A DNA stretch of 48,684 nucleotides from JABSOG01 sp041583135. GTDB taxonomy: Bacteria; Pseudomonadota; Gammaproteobacteria; Enterobacterales; Alteromonadaceae. The stretch covers positions 1 through 48,684 of the forward strand of contig JBFHGJ010000039.1 of NCBI GenBank assembly GCA_041583135.1, in the 5' to 3' direction. A program made the position numbers and the translations under genes. Below, in pieces: positions 31,445-39,875 of this stretch (its first letter is position 1; each line of letters opens with the position of its first letter). The notes under the pieces were generated by a model. That model saw nothing but the letters and a program-made list of their open reading frames with translations. It did not search any database and was not told the origin of the DNA.

Positions 31445-33180
31445 CTATTGATTTTTCAAGCGGCCTTAGCCAAGGGATGTTATTGCTGTTGCTGCTTTCT
31501 TGCGGCTGGAGCCTCTATCACGTCAAAATTCGATTATATCAGCAATCAAAGCGGCGTTTTGGTGCCGTGCTCGGGCTAAACCTGATTTGCTACAGCCTGC
31601 TAGCCGCATTGTTGGGTAACCTTACTATTTATCGCGTGAACAATAATCAATTGACGCTCAATAGCGATACCCCGGCTCAGGCGCCGAACAGTGCCTACGT
31701 TGAACTGCTCAATCAGGCAAGCCCTTCAAGAGCCTCGCTTAAAGGGTATGGGCTTTACCGTGCCCAATGGGATGAAGTTGGCCCTGTATCGTTAGATTTT
31801 TCCGCCCCGGCAATAAAGCCCGGCGCCGTTACAGTTCAATGGCCTCAAGTGCTGGTGCTCGGTCAACAGTTGAACATGAGTGGCGTGTGGCATCATGCGC
31901 AAAGCAAAGGTGTTGATAGCGTTAAACTGATCGATCCTGCCGGTGATACCGCAGCGCAAAGCAGAGTGCGTCATGGTGAGCGTTTTACACTGAGCGATGT
32001 GCCAAAAGCCACCGGAAAAGTGGTTTATCGCTTTGTTGCGATGGATGACAATGGCAGCGTATTGGCCGATGAAATAGTGCCATTACAGGTTAAGCTGGCA
32101 CCAGCGGCGCGAGTGCTGGTGGTGCAGGCGGCGCCGTCGTTTGAAACCAATCAAATGAAGCAATGGGCGAGTGCCAACGGCGCCAGTTTAGTGGTGAAAA
32201 CTCAGATCAGTAAAGCTCGCTTTTTGACGCAGAAAGTGAATTTTGATGGACCTGTGCAACAGGGGATACAGCCACAGGTATTGGCCCAGTTTGACTTGAT
32301 GATTTGCGATGGCGCCACGCTTAGTAGATTTGATCAAGAGCAGCTTGCGGCTTTAGAGCAGGCAATCGAGGAGGGATTGGGGCTGTTGGTTTTAGCTGAT
32401 GAGGCATTGCTGCAAAGCAAAACTCAGCCTGCCATATTATCTGCCTTTGGTCTGGCAAAAATAAGCGCATATGAACAGCAAAACACCACTGCACCAGTGA
32501 CACTACCTAGTATTGAACTGGGCTTTTCTGCGTTGCCTGCGCAATTTGCCGAGTCAGCGGGTATTGTGTTCGAGCAAGCACAAAATGGTCGTATACTCGG
32601 GGTATTAAGGGCCGTTGGCAGCGGCAAGGTCGGCGTTAGCGTGTTAACTGAGCGCTATCGAATGCGGCAAAATGGCCTACATGAACAATACAGTCGCTAC
32701 TGGCAAAAAACCTTTGGCCTATTGGCGCGAGCCAGACAAGATAGCCGTTTTGCAATACAACAAGTAACGCCAAGCCACCAAGTCGGCTTTGCCCGCCAGC
32801 ATTGCATCTTGTCAAAAAGCTCAGCGCTTGCTCTGTTATGGCAAAACAAGCCAATCAACCTCAGCCAATCACAGTACAACCCTAATCAATACTGTACTTT
32901 AGTTTGGCCAGAACAAGCAGGCTGGCATACCCTTGAGTTAAAAGATATTAAAGGTAAAACCCTCGATACTTTATATAGTTACACCTTTTCATCGAAACAA
33001 TGGCAAAGTGCTACCCAATATCAAAAAGTCGCGGACACTAACGCCTACGTCGCAGGACAAAAAGCCAATGTTGCGCAAACAAAACGACAACCGAAACAAC
33101 TTCAGCCTTTACCGCAATGGCTTTACTGGCTGCTATTGAGCGTATTTGCTTCGGTTTTGTGGTGGGAGCGACGCCTGTAG
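31441..33180 (+). CDS. Membrane protein with amidotransferase-like fold
   Basis: I use the ATG at 31441 because it shares four bases with the previous stop codon (ATGA); the open frame continues upstream but inside the preceding gene. The product has 579 residues. Two N-terminal helices (GMLLLLLLSCGWSLYHV and GLNLICYSLLAALLGNLTIY) and one C-terminal helix (WLYWLLLSVFASVLWW) frame a large domain. The middle reads RVLVVQAAPSFETNQMKQWA, then QFDLMICDGATLS and EEGLGLLVLADEALL, like the class I GATase-fold domain that ends many BatA/vWA membrane proteins; no catalytic Cys is evident. It is the last gene of the cluster. The exact family is uncertain. Confidence 0.78.
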   Translation: MTIDFSSGLSQGMLLLLLLSCGWSLYHVKIRLYQQSKRRFGAVLGLNLICYSLLAALLGNLTIYRVNNNQLTLNSDTPAQAPNSAYVELLNQASPSRASLKGYGLYRAQWDEVGPVSLDFSAPAIKPGAVTVQWPQVLVLGQQLNMSGVWHHAQSKGVDSVKLIDPAGDTAAQSRVRHGERFTLSDVPKATGKVVYRFVAMDDNGSVLADEIVPLQVKLAPAARVLVVQAAPSFETNQMKQWASANGASLVVKTQISKARFLTQKVNFDGPVQQGIQPQVLAQFDLMICDGATLSRFDQEQLAALEQAIEEGLGLLVLADEALLQSKTQPAILSAFGLAKISAYEQQNTTAPVTLPSIELGFSALPAQFAESAGIVFEQAQNGRILGVLRAVGSGKVGVSVLTERYRMRQNGLHEQYSRYWQKTFGLLARARQDSRFAIQQVTPSHQVGFARQHCILSKSSALALLWQNKPINLSQSQYNPNQYCTLVWPEQAGWHTLELKDIKGKTLDTLYSYTFSSKQWQSATQYQKVADTNAYVAGQKANVAQTKRQPKQLQPLPQWLYWLLLSVFASVLWWERRL

Positions 33181-33516
33181 AGGCGCGCTGGAAAATGAAA
33201 TATTTAAAGAATGAGCACTAAATTCAAATTTTTATCATAGATTTTTCCAAAATCCCCCTTTCAATGAAAAATGATTAAAAATCAATTGCTTAAAAAGTAA
33301 TTGCAAAAGAGTCGAAAAAAACACTGAAAAAATCTGAAAAAACCGGAATGAAGTTATGGAAGCAGTGTGTCATTGCTTTTAGCCACTGTCGCCAAGGGTT
33401 TTGGCGTATCTGGTGCTAACCGTTTGAACGATTTTGGCTGCTTGGATATGATGCAAACTCAACTAAAACAGTGGGCTGAGCCGTCGCTCATATATTAAAA
33501 GGCGAAAAGTTGTTGC
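33181..33516. other. Non-coding gap with A-tracts and a possible gene remnant
   Basis: The first half is A-rich with repeated A-tracts (33270-33345) and a near-perfect inverted repeat CAATTGCTT/AAGTAATTG (33283-33303). The second half has an open frame from a GTG at 33367 to a TAA at 33498 encoding 43 residues (SLLLATVAKGFGVSGANRL...). It has no ribosome binding site and no known family, so I read it as a remnant or chance. No terminator for the upstream cluster is evident. Confidence 0.35.
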
Positions 33517-34341
33517 TTATTTCTTTGCCACCAATTCAACCTCAAATAACTGTGACCAGCGTTTGCCGGTGAGGTAAAGTTTGTGGTTTTGTTGGTCGTA
33601 GGCGATGCCGTTGGGGACGTCGTTTACGCTGTCGTTGGGCGATAGGCCGTTGATGTCGATGGTGCTAACGACTTTGCCGCTACGTGGGTCTATGGCGACG
33701 ATTTCGTTGCGATACCAGATGTTGGCCAGTATCAGGCCGTCTACGTATTCCAGTTCGTTGAGGTAGGCGACTTCACCTTGGTGGTTAAATACGTTGATGG
33801 TGCGTACCACCTTAAAGCTTCTTGGGTCGATAAAATATATGGTGTCGGTGCCGTCGCTTAAGATTAACTCTTTGCCGTTATGGGTTAGCCCCCAACCGCT
33901 GGTTTGTATTGGAAAGGTACCTTGTTGTTCGAGGGTATCTGGGTCGTAGATAAAACCGATTTTAGCATCTAGGGTCACTTGATAGATTTTGCCGTTCAAT
34001 AGGGTCATGCCTTCGCCGAAGTAGCGGTCATCAAGGGCTTTACTTCTGATGGCCTTACCTGTACTTAGTTTGACTTTCATCAGTTTTGATTGACGACGAA
34101 GCCCGGTGGTTTCGTACAGGTAGCCATCGTGAAAAATTAAGCCTTGGGTAAAGGAGCTGGTGTCGTGAGGGTAGCGGTTGATGATTTTAAAGCTGTATTG
34201 GCTGTAGGCAATCAGGCGGTTGCCGCTGATTTTGGTTTGCTCTGGTTGGCTTTTTACCGTGCAGCTACATAAAAGTAACGGTATCAGTAGGCTGAGCAAA
34301 AGTCGTATACGAGTACGGATTGACTTAGGATGTTGGCTCAT
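33517..34341 (-). CDS. Glutaminyl-peptide cyclotransferase, lipoprotein-type
   Basis: I use the ATG at 34341 (MSQHPKSIRTR), giving 274 residues; ten extra upstream codons are open but add no signal. A basic start and hydrophobic stretch end in a possible lipobox LLCSC with Cys27. The rest is a five-bladed propeller-type glutamine cyclotransferase: PHDTSSFTQGLIFHDGYLYETTG, FGEGMTLLNGKIYQVT, GWGLTHNGKELILSDGT and LNELEYVDGLILANIW are all family signatures. The enzyme converts N-terminal Gln of peptides to pyroglutamate in the envelope. It stands alone, divergent from the first giant kinase with a repeat-filled 371-base gap between. Confidence 0.9.
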   Translation of the reverse strand: MSQHPKSIRTRIRLLLSLLIPLLLCSCTVKSQPEQTKISGNRLIAYSQYSFKIINRYPHDTSSFTQGLIFHDGYLYETTGLRRQSKLMKVKLSTGKAIRSKALDDRYFGEGMTLLNGKIYQVTLDAKIGFIYDPDTLEQQGTFPIQTSGWGLTHNGKELILSDGTDTIYFIDPRSFKVVRTINVFNHQGEVAYLNELEYVDGLILANIWYRNEIVAIDPRSGKVVSTIDINGLSPNDSVNDVPNGIAYDQQNHKLYLTGKRWSQLFEVELVAKK

Positions 34342-34427
34342 AGTGCGCGCTTTTAGTCGAGACAATGGCAAAAGTTCTTGTTGCCAGAAGGTATCACGCT
34401 TTGGTCTGTGGTGTCGAATGAAGTTGG

Positions 34428-34490
34428 CGTCCTGACCTGTTCGTTTATGCCTGCTGTTCTGCGATAAAAAACTCGCTATTTATGGCATGG
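34428..34490. repeat. 63-bp direct repeat, copy 1
   Basis: This copy begins CGTCCTGACCTGTTCG and ends TATTTATGGCATGG. It is identical to the copy at 34598-34660, 170 bases away. It lies in the gap between the cyclotransferase and kinase 1 genes. Confidence 0.9.
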
Positions 34491-34570
34491 GCGCTATTTT
34501 ATGCCAGTGAATTTTCATCCCTGAAAATCCATTGGCGGCGCTACGTCGAAGCAAGTTCGACTGCGCTTCC

Positions 34571-34590
34571 ATTTGCAACGGGTTGCAAAT
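34571..34590. repeat. Perfect palindrome between the two direct repeats
   Basis: ATTTGCAAC and GTTGCAAAT are separated by GG, giving a 20-base near-perfect palindrome. A second small stem, ATTTTCA/TGAAAAT, lies near 34512-34530, and AGGTC/GACCT lies next to copy 2. The combination of short hairpins flanked by direct repeats suggests an intergenic repeat element rather than a terminator. Confidence 0.7.
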
Positions 34591-34597
34591 GACAGGT

Positions 34598-34660
34598 CGT
34601 CCTGACCTGTTCGTTTATGCCTGCTGTTCTGCGATAAAAAACTCGCTATTTATGGCATGG
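34598..34660. repeat. 63-bp direct repeat, copy 2
   Basis: This copy is identical to 34428-34490. Its last bases (TTATGG, 34650-34655) sit 17 bases before the -10-like TATGCT of kinase 1, so the repeat may supply the -35 region of that gene. Confidence 0.9.
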
Positions 34661-34672
34661 CATAAACTATGC

Positions 34673-34678
34673 TATGCT
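34673..34678 (+). promoter_or_regulatory. -10-like element TATGCT of kinase 1
   Basis: GC-TATGCT-TTAGC lies 34 bases before the proposed AUC start at 34713. The same block occurs as GC-TATTCT-TGTAGC before kinase 2, again 34 bases from its proposed start, and as GC-TATGAT-TAG before kinase 3. Shared sequence and spacing across three paralogues support a promoter, although no good -35 hexamer is seen. Confidence 0.5.
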
Positions 34679-34712
34679 TTAGCACATCAATGACTTAAGC
34701 GGATTAACAACA

Positions 34713-37700
34713 ATCAAATTCCGTGGCTTTTTGCTCATTTTTTCTTTGCTTTTATGGAGCTGCTTAGGCATCGCTTCGGGGCCTTCTTCGCGCTTTGAAC
34801 GGCTCACGATTAAAGATGGTTTATCGCAAAGCTCTATCATCAGCATTGTGCAAGACAGTGACGGCTATTTGTGGTTTGGCACCAGAGATGGTCTCAATCG
34901 TTATGACGGCTATGAGTTTAAGGTGTTTCGTCATGACCCGTTAGACAGTGGCACCATTTCTCATAATTACATTTGGGCCTTGCATCTTGATGCGCAAGGG
35001 CGTTTGTGGGTGGGTAATTCCGCAGGGCTCGATAGGTACGACCCTAAAAGCGAGCAGTTTGTTCGAGTTCCTCACCATTCCGACAAGGGTCAAGGCATTG
35101 GTCATGGCGCGGTTAAAGCCATTGCGGAAAGTGCAGATGGCCATCTTTGGCTGGGTTTGCAAGGAGGCGGGGTCAATCGCTTCGATCCGCAAACGGCGCA
35201 GTTCACCCATTATCAACATCAGGCCGACAATCCCAAAACCATCAGTAACGACAATATCAATAGCCTGCAATTTGATGCCAAAGGTCACCTTTGGGTGGCA
35301 ACTGAGCGTGGTTTGAATCGCCTCGATGTCAGTGCAGGTACCATTGAGCAGTTCTACTTTGACCCGCAAGATCCCAACAGCTTAAGCTCAAATCAGGTCA
35401 CTTCTGTGTTTGAAGACAGAGAAGGTAATCTGTGGGTTGGAACGATTGATAGAGGGCTCAATCGCTTCGTCAAATCGAGTGGTAAGTTTACTCGTTTTCG
35501 CAACAATGTTTCTGACGATGGTTCTTTAAGTGACGACAATGTCAGAACGGTCTATCAAGACAGGCAGGGCACTTTGTGGGTTGGAACTGAGTTTGGTTTA
35601 AACCGGTTAAACCGCAAAGAGCAAACTTTTAGTCGCTATCGCCATTTTGAGGGCGACCCCAACAGCCTAAGTCGCGACAGCATTTGGAGTATTTTTCAAA
35701 GTGTCCACGGTACCCTATGGATAGGCACCTCGGGTGGTTTGAATAAATTTGATATCGGTACTCGACGGTTCAAACATTTTAAGCCTAGAGCACAAGACCC
35801 TTACAGTTTGAGCGACAAGTTTGTCAGCGCAATTTATCAAGATAGCGATAAGGTGCTGTGGGTCGGTACTTATGGCGGTGGGCTCAATCGTTATGATGAT
35901 AAAACCGAGCGCTTTTATCATTATCGCCATGATGAAGCGGATCTCTCAAGTCTCAGTCATAACGCGGTTTCTTCAGTTTATGAGGATGCCAAAGGCCGAC
36001 TCTGGGTTGGTACTGCCGGGGGCGGTTTAAACCGCTATGACAAGCAGGCGCAAACTTTTGCCCATTTCCGTCACGATCCCAATCAGGTCAACAGTATCAT
36101 CAGTGACGAAATTTGGGCTATTACTGAGGATGAAGAAGGGGCGTTGTGGCTTGGTGCCAACGGTGGTATTACTCGCTTTGACCCCAATCACTATACCTTC
36201 GAACACTTTAAGCACAGTTCAGCCAATCCCTATAGCCTAAGCCAAAACTACATCAATGCCTTATTGGTGGATAAGAATATCGTTTGGGTCGGCACGCAAA
36301 GTGGCGGGCTTAATAAGTTAGACCGTAAAACCGGTCGTTTTGAGCACTTTCGTAACGATGCCAACGATCCCAATACCATCAGTGATGATTTTGTGACGGG
36401 GATCCATAAAAGCGCCGATGGCAGCTTGTGGGTAGCCACCGCCAACGGGCTAAATCGGTTAGATAAGGTCAGCGGTAAGTTTACGCGTTATCGCCGCGAA
36501 GATGGCCTACTCAATGAGCACATTTACGGCATTTTAGAAGATGCTTTAGGTAATTTGTGGTTGTCGAGCAATGGCGGTATTTTTCGCTTTAACCCCGACG
36601 AAGAAGTGTTTAAGCAGTTTGATGTTGACGATGGGCTACAAAGCAACGAGTTTAATACCGGTTCGTATTTTCAGAATAATCAAGGTGAGTTTTTCTTTGG
36701 TGGCGTTAACGGCTTTAATCGTTTCTTTCCCGGTCAAATTGTTGATGACAGGCAGCCGCCGACGGTGGTATTTACCGACTTATTGGTGCTGAACAAATCG
36801 GTGGCCATCGATAATTCGCCGATCAGACGTCGTGGCGGCGACCTTAAGTTGCGTGCCGCCATCAACGAGTTGGACAAACTGACCTTGGATTATCGCCAAA
36901 CATTGGTGTCATTTCAGTTTGCCGCGCTACATTATGCCAGCCCAATGAAAAACCATTATGCCTATCGGTTAGAGGGGTTTGACAGTGATTGGATCCATAC
37001 CGATGCCAATATTCGCCGCGCCACTTATACCAACATTCCCGCAGGCAACTATACGCTACATGTTAAAGCGTCCAATAAAGATGGTGTTTGGAGCAACAGC
37101 AGCCGTACCTTGGCTATTGAGGTGTTGCCGCCGCCGTGGAAAACCTGGTGGGCCTATTCAAGTTATGCGCTGCTGTTGCTGGCTATTGGTCTTCAGGTAG
37201 CCAATGCTCATCGTAAAAAGCTGCGCTACGAACGTACGGTGATCCAACAACTCAAAGCGGTCGATAAGCTCAAAGATGAGTTTTTAGCCAACACCTCTCA
37301 TGAATTGCGCACGCCGCTTAATGGTATCATTGGTCTGGCCGAATCGTTGATAGATGGGGTGACCGGAGAGTTACCGGATAAAACCAAGTCGAACCTCGCC
37401 ATGATTGTCGCCTCGGGTAAGCGTTTATCTAATCTTATCAATGATATATTGGATTTTTCTAAGCTCAAAAACCGCAATTTACAGTTACACACCAAAGCGG
37501 TTGATATTCATGCTTTGACCGATGTGGTTTTGACGTTATCGCGGCCATTGCTTGGCGAGAAATCTTTGGTGTTGACCAATGCGGTGCCGAACGACTTACC
37601 GGCTTGTGAGGCTGATGAAGACAGGCTACAGCAAATTTTGCATAACCTAGTCGGCAACGCCATTAAGTTTACCGACCGAGGCTCGGTGGTGGTTAGTGCC

Positions 37701-39806
37701 GAGGAAGAAGACGGGCATTTGCGCATTAAGGTGTGTGATACCGGTATCGGTATTGCCCAAGATAAGTTCAACACCATCTTTGAGTTTTTTGAGCAGGTCC
37801 ACGGTACAGAAGCAAGAGCCTATAGTGGTACTGGCTTAGGGTTGGCAGTCAGCAAACAGTTGGTTGAGTTGCACGGCGGTAAAATCGAGGTGCAATCAAC
37901 CCTGGATGAAGGGTCAACTTTTAGCTTTACGTTGCCAATTTCAAGTGCACAGGCAAGGCCCGCGATTGTGGTCAATGAATCGGTCGCCAGACTCGATTTA
38001 GCACCTGCAATCACCAACAATGGGTCGTTGGACAATGCCCATGAGCACCGCTTTAGGCTGCTGATTGTCGATGACGAGCCGATTAACCGTCAGGTACTGC
38101 TCAACCATCTAAGTCGTCGTAATTATCATTTGGTTGAGGCGCAATCGGGGCAAGAAGCGCTGGATATTATTGCGCAAAGTGAGCCGTTTGATCTGATCTT
38201 GCTCGATATCATGATGCCGCGGATCTCCGGTTATGAGGTGTGTAAGAAAATTCGCGAAACTTTCCCGGTCAATGATCTGCCGGTGATCTTTTTGACCGCC
38301 AAAAACCAAGTCGCCGATTTGGTGCAAAGTTTTGCCGTCGGTGCCAATGATTATCTCAGTAAGCCGGTGTCCAAGCACGAGTTATTGACTCGCGTTGAAA
38401 CTCATTTGCGCCTGCTTGATATCAACCGTAATCTTGAAAGCAAGGTAAAAGAACGTACCGCCGAGCTTGAGCGCTCTACCCGCAGCACGTTGGCGTTGTC
38501 TGAGATCTGTTCTGAGATCAGTGCCACCTTAGACTTGCGTAAGCTGCTGTATACCGTTTATCACCGGATGAAACAGTTGATGGAAGTCGATGTGTTTTCT
38601 ATTGGCTTATATGATCGCGAGCGTCAAGAGATCCACTTTAAGTTGGCATTGGAAAACGACTCGCCGTTACCTGAGTTTACTTTTTCGATGAACGATGGTT
38701 CCCGTCCAGCGGTATGGTGTTTAAAACATCGTCAGGAGGTGGTCATCAATGATTTCAGTCGCGATTTCTCACGTTACTTCGGCGATACGCCAATTCCTGC
38801 GCCAAAAGCCGGTAAGCAATCAGGCTCGTTGATTTATTGGCCGTTGATTGCCGGAGATAAGATCATCGGTGTATTGACGGTGCAATCATTTAATCTCAAT
38901 GCCTACAATGAACACAAACTGGATATGGTCAGAACTTTGGCCTCCACAGCTGCCATTGCGATGGATAATGCCAATGCCTACATTATGGTTGAGCGGCAAA
39001 ATCAGGAGTTGATGTCTACCCACCAGCAGTTGGTGCAGTCGGAAAAAATGGCATCTCTGGGTACGTTGACTGCCGGGGTGGCACATGAAATCAATAACCC
39101 GACCAATTTTGTGCATGTCAGCGCACAAAACCTTGAAGTCGATTTGGAGCGCTGTCAGCAGTTTATTCTTAACCTTGCCGGTGATGATACCGATGTCGAG
39201 ATCTTAGATAGTCTCAACGAGCACTTTAAGCCGCTTCACGAGCACTTAAGTACCATTCGCGATGGCACTGAGCGGATCAAGACTATCGTGCGTGATCTTC
39301 ATGCCTTTACTCAATTGGAAATTGCCGATCCGAAGCAGATCAATCTTGCCGATTGTTTGCGCTCAACCATCAATTTGGTGCAAACCAAGCATCAGGAGCT
39401 CACTGAGTTTGTCACAGATTTTAGTTCTTCGCCCAAGGTGCTGTGTCAACCGGGGCAAATCAATCAGGTGATCATGAATCTTATTGTCAATGCCTGCGAT
39501 GCCATTAGAGACAAAAACAGACGTCTTGGCAGTAATGAGAAAGGGCGTATTGTGATTGGCCTTTCGAGTGCCGACGGGTGGGCTGAGGTGACGATTTCTG
39601 ACAACGGTTGTGGCATGACCGAACAAACCAAGAACAAGCTGTTTGAGCCTTTTTATACCACCAAGGGGGTTGGTGAGGGCACCGGACTTGGGTTGTCGAT
39701 TTCTTACGGTATTGTGCAAAAGCATGAAGGTGAGTTGTGGGTGGAATCCGAGCTTGACGTCGGCACTACTTTTCACCTCAAGTTACCCTGTCACGGCAAA
39801 GCCTGA
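34713..39806 (+). CDS. Giant hybrid sensor kinase 1 (propellers, Y_Y_Y, two kinase cores, REC, GAF)
   Basis: I propose an AUC start at 34713, giving MKFRGFLLIFSLLLWSCLGIASG, a proper signal peptide. The first canonical start, TTG at 34731, removes all basic residues and has no ribosome binding site. From that TTG the product has 1691 residues. Domains (approximate residues): 14 LWVGT..GLNR-type propeller motifs (20-665), consistent with two seven-bladed propellers; Y_Y_Y (700-800); one helix (806-825); HisKA SHELRTPLNG (~857) with HATPase DEDRLQQILHNLVGNAIKFT and GTGLGLAVSK; REC FRLLIVDDEPIN with LILLDIMMP (~1155); GAF (~1255-1420); second kinase AGVAHEINNPTNF (~1450) and FEPFYTTKGVGEGTGLGLS. 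It senses in the periplasm and signals inside. There is no DNA-binding or Hpt domain. Confidence 0.88.
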   Translation: MKFRGFLLIFSLLLWSCLGIASGPSSRFERLTIKDGLSQSSIISIVQDSDGYLWFGTRDGLNRYDGYEFKVFRHDPLDSGTISHNYIWALHLDAQGRLWVGNSAGLDRYDPKSEQFVRVPHHSDKGQGIGHGAVKAIAESADGHLWLGLQGGGVNRFDPQTAQFTHYQHQADNPKTISNDNINSLQFDAKGHLWVATERGLNRLDVSAGTIEQFYFDPQDPNSLSSNQVTSVFEDREGNLWVGTIDRGLNRFVKSSGKFTRFRNNVSDDGSLSDDNVRTVYQDRQGTLWVGTEFGLNRLNRKEQTFSRYRHFEGDPNSLSRDSIWSIFQSVHGTLWIGTSGGLNKFDIGTRRFKHFKPRAQDPYSLSDKFVSAIYQDSDKVLWVGTYGGGLNRYDDKTERFYHYRHDEADLSSLSHNAVSSVYEDAKGRLWVGTAGGGLNRYDKQAQTFAHFRHDPNQVNSIISDEIWAITEDEEGALWLGANGGITRFDPNHYTFEHFKHSSANPYSLSQNYINALLVDKNIVWVGTQSGGLNKLDRKTGRFEHFRNDANDPNTISDDFVTGIHKSADGSLWVATANGLNRLDKVSGKFTRYRREDGLLNEHIYGILEDALGNLWLSSNGGIFRFNPDEEVFKQFDVDDGLQSNEFNTGSYFQNNQGEFFFGGVNGFNRFFPGQIVDDRQPPTVVFTDLLVLNKSVAIDNSPIRRRGGDLKLRAAINELDKLTLDYRQTLVSFQFAALHYASPMKNHYAYRLEGFDSDWIHTDANIRRATYTNIPAGNYTLHVKASNKDGVWSNSSRTLAIEVLPPPWKTWWAYSSYALLLLAIGLQVANAHRKKLRYERTVIQQLKAVDKLKDEFLANTSHELRTPLNGIIGLAESLIDGVTGELPDKTKSNLAMIVASGKRLSNLINDILDFSKLKNRNLQLHTKAVDIHALTDVVLTLSRPLLGEKSLVLTNAVPNDLPACEADEDRLQQILHNLVGNAIKFTDRGSVVVSAEEEDGHLRIKVCDTGIGIAQDKFNTIFEFFEQVHGTEARAYSGTGLGLAVSKQLVELHGGKIEVQSTLDEGSTFSFTLPISSAQARPAIVVNESVARLDLAPAITNNGSLDNAHEHRFRLLIVDDEPINRQVLLNHLSRRNYHLVEAQSGQEALDIIAQSEPFDLILLDIMMPRISGYEVCKKIRETFPVNDLPVIFLTAKNQVADLVQSFAVGANDYLSKPVSKHELLTRVETHLRLLDINRNLESKVKERTAELERSTRSTLALSEICSEISATLDLRKLLYTVYHRMKQLMEVDVFSIGLYDRERQEIHFKLALENDSPLPEFTFSMNDGSRPAVWCLKHRQEVVINDFSRDFSRYFGDTPIPAPKAGKQSGSLIYWPLIAGDKIIGVLTVQSFNLNAYNEHKLDMVRTLASTAAIAMDNANAYIMVERQNQELMSTHQQLVQSEKMASLGTLTAGVAHEINNPTNFVHVSAQNLEVDLERCQQFILNLAGDDTDVEILDSLNEHFKPLHEHLSTIRDGTERIKTIVRDLHAFTQLEIADPKQINLADCLRSTINLVQTKHQELTEFVTDFSSSPKVLCQPGQINQVIMNLIVNACDAIRDKNRRLGSNEKGRIVIGLSSADGWAEVTISDNGCGMTEQTKNKLFEPFYTTKGVGEGTGLGLSISYGIVQKHEGELWVESELDVGTTFHLKLPCHGKA

Positions 39807-39835
39807 TAAAATTTTCTGTTCTGGATAAAATAGGC

Positions 39836-39841
39836 TATTCT
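39836..39841 (+). promoter_or_regulatory. -10-like element TATTCT of kinase 2
   Basis: GGC-TATTCT-TGTAGC lies 34 bases before the proposed AUU start at 39876 and 30 bases past the stop of kinase 1. It matches the block before kinase 1. No clear -35 or terminator is visible in the 99-base gap. Confidence 0.45.
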
Positions 39842-39875
39842 TGTAGCTAACGACTCTACAGGTACATCCAGAGAC

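Noticed and set aside
33367..33498. 43-codon open frame with GTG start as a gene
   Set aside because: No ribosome binding site, no recognisable family and it lies in a low-complexity gap; kept only as a possible remnant.
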